Source: Anthoceros angustus
Lineage: Eukaryota > Streptophyta > Anthocerotopsida > Anthocerotales > Anthocerotaceae
Assembly: GCA_010909165.1 (NCBI GenBank)
Contig: MU008182.1
Coordinates: 372,001-436,000 of the forward strand
DNA: 64,000 bases
Direction: 5' to 3'
Shown piece by piece: positions 1 through 11,069 of the stretch. The notes under the pieces are model-generated. The model made no database searches. It was given only the letters and a program-made list of their open reading frames with translations, and was not told where the DNA came from. Position numbers and translations under genes: made by a program. Each line of letters begins with the position of its first letter. Position 1 is the first letter of the stretch.

Positions 1-511
1 GAGCGCTTTTTACTTGATTTGGGATTCGTCCTTAGGCTCGCCTGTGGCCTTCCACTAACACCTACACCTCTAATCCTCTACTCATCTTCTCATCTCCTCA
101 TCCTCTTCCTCCTAGTCTAACCTCGATTCGGGCTTCTTGGTTTCGACCGCCTTAAGACAACCGCCTGGGTCCGCCTCCACCAAGAAGTTCTTCCTTGGGC
201 TTGCTATGAGTTTGACACTGTGACAATGAGAACCTCCAGGAGTCTTTCCACCTGTAGTCTACCCTCAAGCCGAGAGTTCTCGGGCATTTGCCACACACCC
301 AAAGCAAAGCAATTTCACGGCAACCATTCACAAGGGGAGCAACTCGTTTAGGCACTTGCAGCAAGTCCTCCACCAAGCACTCGACCACCGCGACTTCCTC
401 TCTACCAGACGTGTTGGCTCACAAATGCACGAAATTCCTCTGTAATGGCAAAGGACTCATGAGCGTGGAAGCGCAAGACATGATACTTTACTTTGTGAAA
501 TCCTCCTCCTC

Positions 512-519
512 TTATAGGA
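512..519 (-). promoter_or_regulatory. TATA-like box of the LTR (CCTATAAG)
   Basis: The minus strand reads CCTATAAGAGGAGG inside a short palindrome. The same block recurs near 20,020 and 46,705. It lies about 0.9 kb before the gag-side LTR end, a position suited to the promoter for genomic RNA. No transcript evidence is available. Confidence 0.35.
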
Positions 520-630
520 GGCCTTCCACATACAACCTCCCTTGGGTGACCCTACTGCAGGTCACCTTTTCCAATATTCTATTATTTCCTACCGCCACAT
601 TTAATGTCCGCACCTAAGTCTATTGTCTGC

Positions 631-1468
631 TTGGTAAATCCTATTCTAGCAACTTCACCTAAGTCTATCCTCGAAGGATGTCGATTACATCACCGTCCTT
701 CCTATTCTTCTACCTAGCATTTATGGCCCTTGACCATATCTAGTCTTCACCTTTTGGGGTAGGGACGTGTCCGGTGGATTGGCTCCCTCGCCTCCTTTTG
801 CTCTTGCCCTTCCCGGCCTTTGTCCGCTTCCTAATGTGTGGGGCAAGTACAATCTTGCCCTTCCTCCATCTCCGCGGGCGGCGCCTGATTCCTCTTCCTC
901 CCAATCGCGCTTCCCGCGCACCTAGGCGCCTTCCTCCATCTCCGTCGCTGGTCGCGTTTTGTCGCACCCTACGGTAGTCTGGCGGACTACGGTGTGACCA
1001 TCGTGGTAGTCCGCCCCTAGCTCCTTACTTCCTTCTTTCCCGCCTCCGGTGAGGTTTCTTGGTAAATTCTATTCTAGCAACTTCACCTAAGACCATCCTT
1101 GAAGGATGTCGGTCTACATCACTATCCTTCCTATTCTTCTACCTAGCATTTATGGTCATTGACCATTCTAGTCTTCACCTTTTGGGGTAGGGGTGTCATT
1201 GGCTCCCTCGCCCTCCTTTTGCTCTTGCCCTTCCCGGCCTTTGTCGCTTCCTAATGTGTGGGGCAAGTACAATCTTGCCCTTCCTCCATCTCCGCGGGCG
1301 TCGATTCCTCGGCCTCCCAATCGCGCTTCCCGCGCACCTGGCGCCTTCCTCCATCTCCGTCGCTGGTCGCGTTTTGTCGCACCTACCGGTAGTCAGCGGA
1401 CTACGGGGTAGTGACCCATGTGTAGCTAACTCCTTCTTCCTTCTTTCCTCCATCGGTGAGGTTTCTTG
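631..1468. repeat. Tandem duplication inside the LTR (two ~420 bp units)
   Basis: Unit 1 (631-1,058) and unit 2 (1,059-1,468) both run from TTGGTAAAT(C/T)CTATTCTAGC through the TGTGTGGGGCAAGTACAATC block to a GGTAGTC...GGACTAC palindrome. The corresponding places in the other LTRs (20,148-20,540 and 46,813-47,220) have one unit, so the duplication is private to this LTR. Confidence 0.85.
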
Positions 1469-2083
1469 GGTCGGGATCTTCATTGCTCTTTGCCTTGTTT
1501 GGTTGTCCATACCTATCATAGAGCACCCTTCATCCCCATCCGCCCACCATGCGATTTGCCTAATCTCTCCGGGCCCTTTTGCGTTGGACTCCTCCTCGGG
1601 TCCGGTTCCTCCCTTACTCGTGGGATAAGGGATTCCTCACCCCTTCTCCTCACGGGTCGGACCCGTCCTTAGTTTCCTCGGTGGGGTTGTCTCTCCCACC
1701 ACCCAGTGCTCCTCGGGGTATACTCTGCACCCCGGCTTTCCATCTTGATTGGGCCGTCCCAACTCCCCAACAAGCTGTGCCGCACCCTACCCGAGTCCGC
1801 ATCACCGCGAGGTGGTGCCCCCACGGTAGTCCGCAGATCATGGTAGGGTGGTCACCCACCGAGGTAGGGTGACCGCGAGGCGGGCTGTCCCCTCCTTGCT
1901 CTCGCCGTCTCCCGATCCGGTGTCGCGGTGGCTCCTTCACCTCGACTCCTCAGTTCCTCGAGTCCATTTCACCGATGGCCTCATCAAAATCGGAGGCCTC
2001 CGGCCGCACTTGCCCCTTCTCATCATCATCATGAGGACCCAATGTCCTCCTCTTGGCCAACCGTAAGACTTCGTTGTTGGCCT

Positions 2084-4714
2084 TCAAGATCTGTTGTGGA
2101 GGTGAGCCCCAAGTTGTGATCGCATTTGGAGATCATCAATCCGTGGGCCACTCTCCATCTTCACACCTACCTTGTAGGCATCTCTTGAGGTGGTTAATTC
2201 TCCCACCTTCACATGGAGGTTACATTCTCCTCCCTCACTTCCTTTAGCCGGTGGCCAATTTTGCTCAAGGGCATAGTCCGCCCAAAATCGCCGCTTCCTC
2301 ACTACCGATTGTGCACCACCTTCTTGTGGCGCCTCCTCCCGAGACCTCCTTTGTTCCAGTCCTAATTCTTTGGGCAAGCCCCTCTTTCTCGCTTGCCAAG
2401 CATCTTTTCTCCGGCTCTCTTGTGCTTCTCGTTCATCGCTCCTCTTCCAAATTGTAGGGTCCTTCTCAACTCCTCTCCCATATCCGGATTTTGATGGCTT
2501 AGTAGCCATCACTGCTCATGTGCGGCCACTTTGAGTTGCTGCTTCTCCTTTCCTAGTGCCTCGGCCTTCCTCTCTTGCTCTAATTGGGCAAAATGCTCTT
2601 CCGCCTCCATGAATCCTTTTGGGTTGTTGCCGAATGGCTCTTTCTTGACTTTGACAACTTCCCTCAGACCTTTCTCATGCGCGCTGTTCATGAGGTCGTG
2701 GAGCTTCTCCTGACCTTTCCAACTTGGCTGCCTTTTCATCGGACTCCATGGCCTCCAATTGCCATTTGGTCCACTGCCTTCTTCCGGCCATGTCTTGAGA
2801 TTTCACTTCTCTTGGCATGCCCACAAGGAGGCTATGTCTCTAGCCTTCAAATCCACCGGTGAGTGCTTCACAAGCACCCGCAATTCTCCTAGGGGTCCTA
2901 ATTCCACCCCTTCTTTCTTCTTGCTGGAAATTTCCAGCTCTCCTGCACTCTCGGGCCAGCCAGCCTTGGCAGCAGGCCCCTTCACCGCTCCATCCGCTCT
3001 CCCCAGTAGCGGAGATGGTGGCCTCGGCCGCGCACCTGTTTCTCCTTCCCTTCCCCGCCTTGGTAGTGTTTGCTGGCGTGGGGTGCACCGCCTACATGGT
3101 GAGGCTGCTCCCCGTGGTGCGCCTACCTACCATGGTTGTGCCTACCAGTGGCTGCCCACCCCTTGGGTGGCGCCTCCCTACAGGGGTAGTCAGCCGGGGT
3201 GCCTCTCGTAGGCACAAAGGAGATGGTGGGGACTCCCCACTCTCGGCATCACCCCTCCTGTGGTCCTTCTCTCATAGACCACCATCGGCCTTCTTGACGC
3301 TTCTTGCTCTTCTTCCCTTGCTTGCTCACTGTGGAAAGGATTCCCACTCGGCAACTTTGTTGCCTCGAACCTTCTCCTCTTGCTTCTAGCATTTTGTGGA
3401 GTCGACCTCCCACCGTCTTCGCAATGCAAAGGCAAAGGCCTTTCCAACCTCGGTGGAGATGGATGACCTCAAAGGGATGCCATGCATCTTCAAGCTCCTT
3501 GCTTGTGAGAAGTCCCTCGGTTTCCCATAAATGCACCAAATAGGTGCTAAGGTAGCGAGGGCCTTGGCCTTCCTCATCCACAATTTGGCTTGAGGAGCTT
3601 CTCTCGATGGTGTATAGGCCTTCGCATGATAGTCCCCAATCCGGCTTGGCTCCCATGGAAATCTTCCACAAAAATTGGAGGAAGTTGGTCTTTGAAATAA
3701 GAGTGCGTTGGTAATTTACCAACCCCAGCACAATCTTTGCGAAGAGCCTCCACTTGACTCCTTGATGCTCTCGGTCTTCCGACCATTCTTGGCGTGGGCT
3801 TTCCTCCATCCATCATGTCGAGGAACTCCTGCGGGATGTCGAGAGGTGTCCTCTTCCTCCATTCGACCTTTCGAGGAGAGCAATTCGAGCTCTCCTCCTC
3901 GGTCTTCCATACACTGTCGAATACTTGGTCCAGCGTGGATCGTTCTAGCATTCCTTGGTCGGCAGGCTTCCGATTGATGGAGGTTGATGTAACACTCCTC
4001 AATCAATTCCAAATTGGTGTAGGCCCATTGGCGGCCATACACCCATCCCAATTGGATGTTCTCCTCCTCGCCTTGCGAAAATCAACCAAATCTGGGGTTG
4101 AGCTGCCCGGCAAAGCAAGTGAATTGAGGCATCTCGACCTCACCTCACAGTGGCGCAGCTCACCTTCTTTCCTTTCCTCCTCGCGAGGAAGAGCCCTTGG
4201 TGGCTCCTTCCCTTGCCTTTCCAGCTCGAGGCATGGTGGCGTTCCCTCGCTCAGGAAGGATTACTCTCCAATTTGAGAGCTTCAAAATTTCACTTGACAC
4301 TCTTCCTTCCTTGTTGTGGTAACACACACTCAGCGGCCTCGTTCTGAATTTTTCAGTGCTGTAACCTTCTCCGTGGCCTTCCTCCGCGTGATTCTCCTCT
4401 TCCTCTCCAATTTTTCACTTGCTCTCCAAGTGCTCCGCCTTCTTGGCTCGCTTCACACTTCCTCTTCCTGGTTGGTGCGTGGTGAGCTCCTTCCTTGCGG
4501 TACTCGGCTTTCTTCCTTCCTTCCTTCCTTCCTTCTTTGGGTGGGTTCTTTCTCGATGGGCGCCGCAGCTCGCCTCGCTCCCGGCTTGCTCGCGGCGATG
4601 GCGGCTTTCTTCCTTCCTTCCTTCCTTGCTTACGCTCCAACTCAGTCTCGTTCTAGCTCTTGCGAAGTGGAGGCGGCGCACTTTGCCCTTTGGATGTACG
4701 CCACGGCGGCGCAC
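2084..4714 (-). pseudogene. LTR-encoded coding-like region, frameshifted (copy A)
   Basis: Minus-strand frames, stitched across small indels, give the same protein pieces in every copy of the LTR. An Arg/Lys/Glu-rich start is followed by a piece with NIQLGWVYGRQWAYTNLELI, then DIPQEFLDMMDGG, then a KWRLFAKIVLGLVNYQRTLI block, then YLVHLWETEGLLTSKELEDA, and finally a charged, coiled-coil-like tail (for example GFMEAEEHFAQLEQERKAEA). I recognise no known family, signal peptide or membrane segment. Because it lies wholly inside the LTR it is present twice per element. A diverged homologue at 57,383-57,649 keeps the KWRLFAKIVLG-type block. It could be an env-position ORF absorbed into an enlarged LTR or a captured host gene; the function is unknown. 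Confidence 0.55.
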
Positions 4715-4822
4715 AACCCTAGATTGGATTCATCATTCCAAAATCCTAATTCTACCTATTTTCCTATCACGCTATTCCTAATTAATCGCTTCTAAATTAA
4801 TATTTATTCCCTATTGGTGAGC

Positions 4823-4829
4823 ATATATA
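4823..4829 (-). promoter_or_regulatory. Conserved TATA box near the 5' end of the LTR
   Basis: The minus strand reads CCACTATATATGCTCA about 320 bases inside the LTR, upstream of the coding-like region. The block is kept at 23,848-23,857, 28,347-28,356 (inverted copy) and 31,506-31,515, and shortened by two bases near 50,487. It is well placed to start a transcript of the LTR-encoded ORF. This is inferred from position and sequence only. Confidence 0.35.
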
Positions 4830-5147
4830 GTGGATATCCCCTCTATTCTAAATTTCCTTTTAGCGATTGACCTACCACGGTGCCGCGCTTACCGACCCTA
4901 CGGCGTGTGTGGCGACCTACGGTGATGCCGACCTACCGCCCTTTGGACGCCTACTCGCTCGGGGTCGTTTCGACCCGTTCTTCTTCTGGGATATCCTCTT
5001 GCCTTCCTAACAATATCCTACAACTCCGACTTCAAGATTCTCGAGAAAATTTCTTGGCATGCTCCTCTTCAATCGTTCTTAGCCAAAAAAATCAAACTTG
5101 TTGTCTTGGGCTCTTTTGGGCTGGTTGCCCAAACTTTTCGTTCCACA

Positions 5148-5164
5148 TACTCCCCACCTCACTG
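5148..5164 (-). other. Polypurine tract of Gypsy copy 1
   Basis: On the minus strand CAGTGAGGTGGGGAGTA directly precedes the TGTGG start of the 3' LTR. The same tract is at 31,809-31,825 in copy 2. It primes plus-strand DNA synthesis in LTR retrotransposons and fixes the LTR boundary used here. Confidence 0.7.
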
Positions 5165-5187
5165 TTTGCGTCCTCGCAAACAATACT

Positions 5188-6660
5188 CAGTGAGGTACTT
5201 CTTGACCTTCCACCCATTGACTACGGTCGGCAATTTCGCCGTGCGGTTGCAGATCCATTCTCGTATCTGCGACCACCTCGTAAGGTCCCATCCATCTTAG
5301 CCTAAGCTTCCTGGAAAGTCTAGGTACCGACTATCATATAGAAGAACCAAATCCCGTCCACGATAGCCTCTTGCTTCCTCAACCTCCCATCATGCCGATC
5401 TTTTACGAGTTCACGAATCCATTTGTTTCTTCTAAAGCATCCTCCCTCGTTCTTCACCTCTATGAATGATTCTAAATCCTATCCATCCTCCATGATCATC
5501 GTTCATCCTCCATGATTACAGGTGGGTACTTCAAATTCCAGGCATCACGGGTGACATGCCATCGTTAGATAATAAGGGGTCTTCTTTGGTGGTTACCTTT
5601 CTGATCCTGTAAGCCCGATGCGAATGCAACTTAGCATCCCAATCATACATGTGTCCACGATACCTTGGTGAGGATTGTGCGAGCAACCCATTCGTCTTCT
5701 CCGTTAATCCATTCGCTTTGGGGTTGTAGGGGTCGTCTTCGATGCGAATGTTGAAGTAGGTGGTTTTGACGGCGAGTTGAGGAAATGTGTCCCCGTCGTG
5801 ACCAACTCTAAAGGACATCCATACGGTTATGATGTTCTCGAATAGAAACTTGGCTCTGCGGTCGTCGTCCTTCCTTGTTGCTTGACTTCCACCATCTTGT
5901 ACAATAATCCGTAGCCACCAAAATGTCTTGCTTCCTCGTCCATTGCGTTGGTGGTTTGATCGGTCTCTGATCGATTCCCCACTTCTCGAGCGGTGCTAGC
6001 GGCGGGATGTAGGTAAGAGGCCATTGTGTCGACAACGTGGGCCGTCCAACCCTCGACACGCATCACACCTCGGGTGAACTCCCACACATCCTTTTGCATC
6101 GCCGTACAAAACCCGGCATTCAAAATCTTCTTAACGGTCACTGCGAATAGTGTCCACCTGCCTCTTGCATGTAATGCCTCGTGACGGAAGCCTCCTTAGC
6201 CGAGACAGGCGGATCTTTTCGTCCGGACCCAAGTTTATGGGACACACCTTCCCGTATGCGATGAGTGCGGCTTTATGGAGAAAGACCGCCCGTCCTTCCC
6301 TTGACAACCCATCGGCATGGTTCCATGCTCCGAGAATTCGTACTTCACTCAACAAATACCTCGGGCATGAACGCCCCTCGCGTTCTAATCTTCTCCTTCC
6401 AGGTGTACCACGTCTCCTCCTCCTAGGATGTTCGTTAGTGGCTCCAAATGGCGTGTATCCATCCTCGGCCCACTCCGCCCATCTTGCCGTTCCTCAACTT
6501 GGTTCGCATGTTCTTCCTTCATTAACGAGTTGATTTTGCCTTCTAACCCGGCTGGGTCCATCTCGTGCTCCATGGCGACCTCCTCGACTTGTTGCACCTC
6601 CATGGTGATTTTGAGGATTGCGTCCTTAACTCTCCCTCGCAATTTTTTCAAGCTTGTCAT
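5188..6660 (-). pseudogene. Gypsy integrase, copy 1 (frameshifted)
   Basis: Minus-strand pieces in order: a charged linker after RNase H (about 6,660-6,385), a degenerate zinc-binding segment around 6,130-6,050, core-domain pieces with WGID and ATDYCT (about 5,980-5,890), then YNPKANGLTEKTNGLLA (about 5,740-5,680) and a WMGPYEVVAD-type GPY end near 5,290-5,260 that is out of frame here. This enzyme inserts element cDNA into the genome. Several indels separate the pieces, so no full product can be made. Copy 2 (31,840-33,365) supports each assignment. Confidence 0.75.
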
Positions 6661-6974
6661 GGGATGAGCTCCTTCCTCGCCCTCGCACCCACCTCCCTAG
6701 GCTTCTCCTCCTCGCGCCTCATGGCGCCCTGACCTCGCCAAGTGGGGGCCTTCCGTCGCTCAGCGGTGCTCTCATGTCGTTTTGCTTCTTTGCGTGGCCT
6801 CCACTTGCAGCCCTCACTGCTCACCCTTGAGGAGAATTCAGCCTCCTCCTTGCGCCCATGCTGGCGCCCTCCTATCTCTCGGTTCCAGTTGTCCTGCTGC
6901 GCTTTTCACTGCTGCGCCTTCTTGCTTTGGCCCCTCTGGCAACAAGACTTGGTCAATTCTTAGGCCGTCGACAA

Positions 6975-8230
6975 CATGCTCACCTCCTTCCCTTGACTTG
7001 GGTCATGGTAACCAACTCCTCGTCGAAATCGATCATCGTGGCTTCAAGTCGCTCTCCGGTCTTCGGAGAAATGAAATCGGCATTACGATGTTGCTTCACT
7101 GGCCGGTTTCGTCATAGTCAAACTCTTGCAGCGATAATACCCACTGGCGATCCTTCGACAAATCGGCTTGTTGACAAGATACTTCAAGCAAAATGGTCGA
7201 CATGAGCGTTGCAAGCGGATAGTGTCTAAACTTCTTACAGAGTAAATGATACCAAGACCCTCTCCGTGGTTGAGTAGTTCTTTTCAGCATCCGTGGTATC
7301 TGCATAGAAAATCGGATGATCCGTTTCTTCTCATCTTCGACTTAAAGGCGGTCCCAATAGCATAGCGGACACATCCGTATACATGAAGCGGTTTTCCCAA
7401 TCTGGTTGTAAAGTTGGTGCGCTCACCAAGCATCCTTCAAGCTGCGAAAAGCCTCGCGTCATCCATTCGAAGGTGTATCCTTTTGGTTAATTGTGTCAAC
7501 AAGGCGCCTTCTTGGCGAAATCCTTGATGAACCTCTGTAATACCCACTAGCCCTACAAAAGCTACTTTTCACCGTGCAGCGTCCATCTCGACTATCCTAC
7601 CTTCTCTTTATCTACCAATCCTCGAAACTCGATGTGCTAATAGAATGCCCTCCGTCATGCCAAAATAACACTTCCACGGATGAAGTTTCATGTTCGACTC
7701 TGCATTTTGAAACATTGCCTCAAATGGTCTAAATGCAGGTTCCTTCTCCCAAATACCACGAAATCATCCGGAATACCTCCATGAACTTCCTCAGAAAATC
7801 TCGGAATATCGCGTTCACTACCTGGAAAGTGGCGGGGCATTACACAAGCGAAGGAGCTTGAATAGCGTAAGTTCCCCAATCCGTCGTGAGCGTTGTCTTG
7901 TCTGATCCTCCTCAGCGAAATTTGATTGTACCAGAATATCCATCGAGCTGTACATCTCATGCCATCAGTGTCAACACCTGTCCATGAAAGGTAAAGGGTG
8001 ATGATCCTTCTTCGTTGCCTCGTTGAGTTTTACGAAATCTTGACACACCGCACCTTTCCTGCTGCTTCTTTGGTACAATCACGATGGGGCGACCCACTCC
8101 TTTGGTGAGCAGGATAAATCACCCACCTCCAAGTATTGGTCGGTGATCCTTAACAACCATGGAATACTTGGGATTCATGTATTGCTTGATCCGCCTTTGA
8201 GTCTTGCCCTCCTTCAAATCTATTCGATGT
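6975..8230 (-). pseudogene. Gypsy reverse transcriptase and RNase H, copy 1 (frameshifted)
   Basis: Alignment by eye with the nearly intact RT of copy 2 (34,235-34,873) shows the same region broken by many 1-3 base losses. The palm fragment DDFVVFGRRNLHLDHLRQCF (about 7,770-7,700) keeps the two catalytic aspartates. RNase H fragments lie at 7,305-7,096 and include a degenerate WVLSLQEFDYD end. The enzyme would copy element RNA into DNA. No chromodomain follows. Confidence 0.75.
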
Positions 8231-8651
8231 ATTCCAGTTCTTCGGTATCATGTCATTAATCTTGAAGGCAAACACATCAACATATTCTCTAAGGACCCTC
8301 TGAAACTCATCTTTTCTATGCCTAGGTACTTAGAAATCTTGACTACCTTGCTAGGTTCTAACTCTAGGTCTTCTACCGCGGGATCTACATATGTTCCTCT
8401 GGTGCTGCCTATCTTGGTTCGGATCCCTCTTAGGAAAGTCTCGCTCATAAGCTTTGCCCTTCAAAGGCTACTCCTTCTCTATGGGCCTCATCCTCGGACT
8501 CCTCTGACTTCCTCTATATAGCAGGCATACACCAAATCACTCTTTATTTGACCTCGTGAGGACCCCGATATGCTCGATCCTTTGCAGGAGCTTACCCCGT
8601 GCTACAGGTGTGTACCGTCGGTGGGTTGCGAGACTCCCCTCATAAGGAGCC

Positions 8652-9086
8652 TTACTCCATGACACAAAAGCAATCGCCGCAGTCGTATCTTGGACTTGAA
8701 GGTGATGCCACTCGACCAAAATCAAAAACACCGCAGCGATTACCATACAACCAAGGCCTACCTATCAAAACCTTATAGCCTAGATCGAGCGGTGCATCAC
8801 AATGTAGGTAAGATGGAAGGTGAGTCCCCAATTCTGATGGGCACGTCCTTGACACCCCTAGTGGCTTTCTCCTTGCAGTGGCCATCCGTAAAAATACTCG
8901 GGCGGGTGAAACTCGGTGAATCGAGTTGATGAGCCGTCTCCTCGTCATCAAGTTGACTCCATCCGAATCTAATGGCACGTCGGGCACAAACACCCGCAAT
9001 CTCAACCTCAATCTGGGTGCCCCTAAATCAATGAGTTCGACCACATTTACCTCCATGGGCTTTCTCCCTCCCCCTCTTGGATTCAC
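8652..9086 (-). pseudogene. Gypsy aspartic protease region, copy 1 (degenerate)
   Basis: The 144-codon minus frame contains a PLDSDGVNLMT stretch, where copy 2 has FGSGVNLMTEETAHQLGFT. Both look like damaged forms of the D(S/T)G active-site loop of retroviral-type proteases, DSGSGVNLM. It lies between RT and the nested Copia insertion, as expected for protease in Ty3 elements. The protease would cut the Gag-Pol polyprotein. The frame ends next to the Copia target site (9,082-9,088). Confidence 0.65.
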
Positions 9087-9088
9087 GA

Positions 9089-9347
9089 TGAAAATAGGTC
9101 TAGATTAGGGCACTATTCATTAGGGCCTCATAACTTAAACATTATTATTTACCTAGGGTTATTTAGGTAGTTAGTAGTTATATTAGTTATATTGGTTACA
9201 ACAACTTACGGTTGCAACTACTTATGGTTGCAACCACTTATGGTTGTAACCACCCAACTACCCAGCCTATTTAAAGGCTTGTACTTTACTCATTAAACAC
9301 TTACATTGTTTCTTCTTCTTCTAATCTAAGAGCTCTGATTCTCATCA
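9089..9347 (+). repeat. 5' LTR of nested Copia 1
   Basis: It starts TGAAAATAGGTC and ends TCTCATCA, matching 16,070-16,318 and the LTR pair of the second copy. It contains short repeated TTACGGTTGCAAC/TTATGGTTGCAAC motifs (about 9,205-9,250) and a TATTTAAAG TATA-like box near 9,268. Confidence 0.9.
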
Positions 9348-9358
9348 TGGTATCGAGC
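9348..9358 (+). other. Primer-binding site (initiator-Met tRNA type)
   Basis: TGGTATCGAGC directly follows the LTR. It is one base short of the TGGTATCAGAGC site that pairs with plant initiator methionine tRNA and primes minus-strand DNA in Copia elements. Confidence 0.8.
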
Positions 9359-9533
9359 ATCGTTGCTCTCTTGCTATGCTTATGTTTCTTATATATGAGG
9401 AGATTATTTACAAGGCACTCTTAAATCTAGCATTCGTCTAGATGGAGTGCTATTGTTCTACATTCTCTATTTCACCAATTCTTCATCTCTTCCTTTAACA
9501 TGCTTATATGTTTCAATCTTCTATAATTTCTCC

Positions 9534-10001
9534 ATGGACTTCAATTCTATTAGAAGGAGAAAACAGAAGGTTAAAAGGAAAGAGAATCTCATTAGGCAAC
9601 AAGCTATTGAGAGTGAAATAGAACAAATCTCTTCATCCATAGCAAATTTCATTGCATCAATTTTATTTCCAAAACCGGATCAAGGGAAGCTTATCAAGTT
9701 ATCAAGACTTCATTTACTTGAATACTTCAGCCCTCTTCATATTAAAGCTTTGGAATTGGCCCTTAACCATATTCCAAATTTAATAATTGGATTAAGTTCT
9801 TCCCGTACTCCTGTTTTGACAAATAAAAATAGAATTCAAACTCCATCTCTTCATGATTTTTATAATCAATTTTCATCTCTTAAAATTCAGGTCTCTAATC
9901 TTCAAACTGAATTATTTGATTTGAAATCAAAATTTTCTTTGTTTTCTGAGTTTAATACTAATCAAGGATTAGAGAGTATGTCATCATCTCCGAAAACATG
10001 A
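9534..10001 (+). CDS. Leader ORF of nested Copia 1, upstream of gag (155 aa)
   Basis: An ATG at 9,534 opens a 155-codon frame ending in TGA at 9,999-10,001, before gag. The product begins MDFNSIRRRKQKVKRKENLI, a strongly basic start. It continues with a helix-rich stretch (about residues 20-85, with IASILFPKPDQGKLIKLS) and a C-terminal heptad-like segment (about 105-145, LKIQVSNLQTELFDLKSKFS). Copy 2 has the same ORF with a two-base loss. It matches no gag or pol domain that I recognise. A coiled-coil RNA-binding or assembly protein is possible but unproven. It might also be an N-terminal gag extension separated from gag by an indel. Confidence 0.55.
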   Translation: MDFNSIRRRKQKVKRKENLIRQQAIESEIEQISSSIANFIASILFPKPDQGKLIKLSRLHLLEYFSPLHIKALELALNHIPNLIIGLSSSRTPVLTNKNRIQTPSLHDFYNQFSSLKIQVSNLQTELFDLKSKFSLFSEFNTNQGLESMSSSPKT

Positions 10002-10074
10002 TGGATGAATTCTATATGTGCAATAAAATTGAGCATAAGCCACATAGCACTTTGTCCTTTAAGGACGATTAGCT

Positions 10075-10990
10075 ATGGCGAGTGATTGAAGAAGAATTTG
10101 AAGCTACCCAAAACTCGCCTATGGGTAATGATAATGTCCATCCTCCCACACATTATCATTTTGGTGATGGTTTCAAGAGAAAGATAGATTCAACGGAAAG
10201 ATTATGATATTTGGGCATTACGTATGCGAGGAGCATTGAGACAAAGAGCATTATGGGGTATTGTTGATGGATCCATAACGAGACCGAGGTCCGATGATGA
10301 GCGAGAACTTGATTTCACGGGCCGAGGATGAGAAGGCACAAGATTTATTAATAAGTGGACTCTCTCAACAAATGGTCGGGCATGTTGCAGCAAAACATCT
10401 CATGAAATGTGGTCTCACCTTACTCAATTATATTCATCACAAGATGTAATGAGCATTGTGGCGACTTCGTAACTTCGTAATTTATTTATGAAAGAATCCG
10501 ATACTATCGAACATCATATTAATGCTTTTAGACAAGCACGTTCCCAAGTTGAATCACTGGTGTACCTATATCCGAGATGGAAGCTTATGTCACCCTTCTA
10601 TCTTCATTGCCTCCCTCCTATCGTCCATTCATCACTACTCAAAAGCGCTTATTCGCAATTCACGAGAACTGCAGATGATGGCACAAAGGGTTTGACATAA
10701 GTGTTTACACGGTCGGAGCACTTCTCCGAGGAGGAGGCAAGTAGGCGCCATTCTCACTCCAGCCTAATAAACAACAAGTAATGTACTTGCAGAGGGTAGA
10801 GGAAGAGGGCGAGGCGGGGTTACTCTTCCCAACGCCTCCATATTCTTCGCCAAGTACGAACATTGGAGAAAGCTCTTCATCGACACCTTCAAAGGGTAAG
10901 AAGAAGAGCGGCATTATATGCAATTGGTGTAGGATCCCTAACCATATGGAAAAGGATTGTCACAAAGAAGAATGGTGAACCTCGAGGAGG
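10075..10990 (+). pseudogene. Copia gag, nested copy 1 (frameshifted)
   Basis: Pieces of a Copia nucleocapsid polyprotein are visible in several frames. A DYDIWALRMRGALRQRALWG-type start appears when 10,195-10,265 is read across indels. AQDLLISGLSQQM (about 10,330-10,370) and HEMWSHLTQLYSSQDVMSI follow, then MKESDTIEHHINAFRQARSQ (10,488-10,547). The end has a zinc knuckle CNWCRIPNHMEKDC at 10,920-10,961 with Cx2Cx4Hx4C spacing. These match the UBN2/retrotransposon gag family, which forms the particle and binds RNA. No intact frame remains. Confidence 0.75.
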
Positions 10991-11069
10991 CTTCACATGG
11001 AGTTAATGTAGCATCTAAAAGCAAACTTCATCAACTCCAATTGCTCACGTATGTTTGGCATCATCCAAG

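Larger units (their letters stand above)
1..5147 (-). repeat. 3' LTR of Gypsy copy 1 (left end outside window)
   Basis: This stretch matches 19,530-24,165, 28,631-31,808 and 46,210-50,807 almost end to end. Base 1 corresponds to about 19,530, so roughly 430 bases of the LTR lie left of the window. The right end (CCACA, 5,147) borders the polypurine tract. Unlike the other copies it holds a ~420 bp internal tandem duplication (631-1,468) and (TTCC)n runs near 4,512-4,532 and 4,610-4,626. Confidence 0.8.

Noticed and set aside
5148-6660. Chromodomain at the integrase end
   Set aside because: After the GPY-like segment the sequence meets the purine tract and LTR; no chromodomain-like aromatic residues were found, and the RT type is non-chromoviral.
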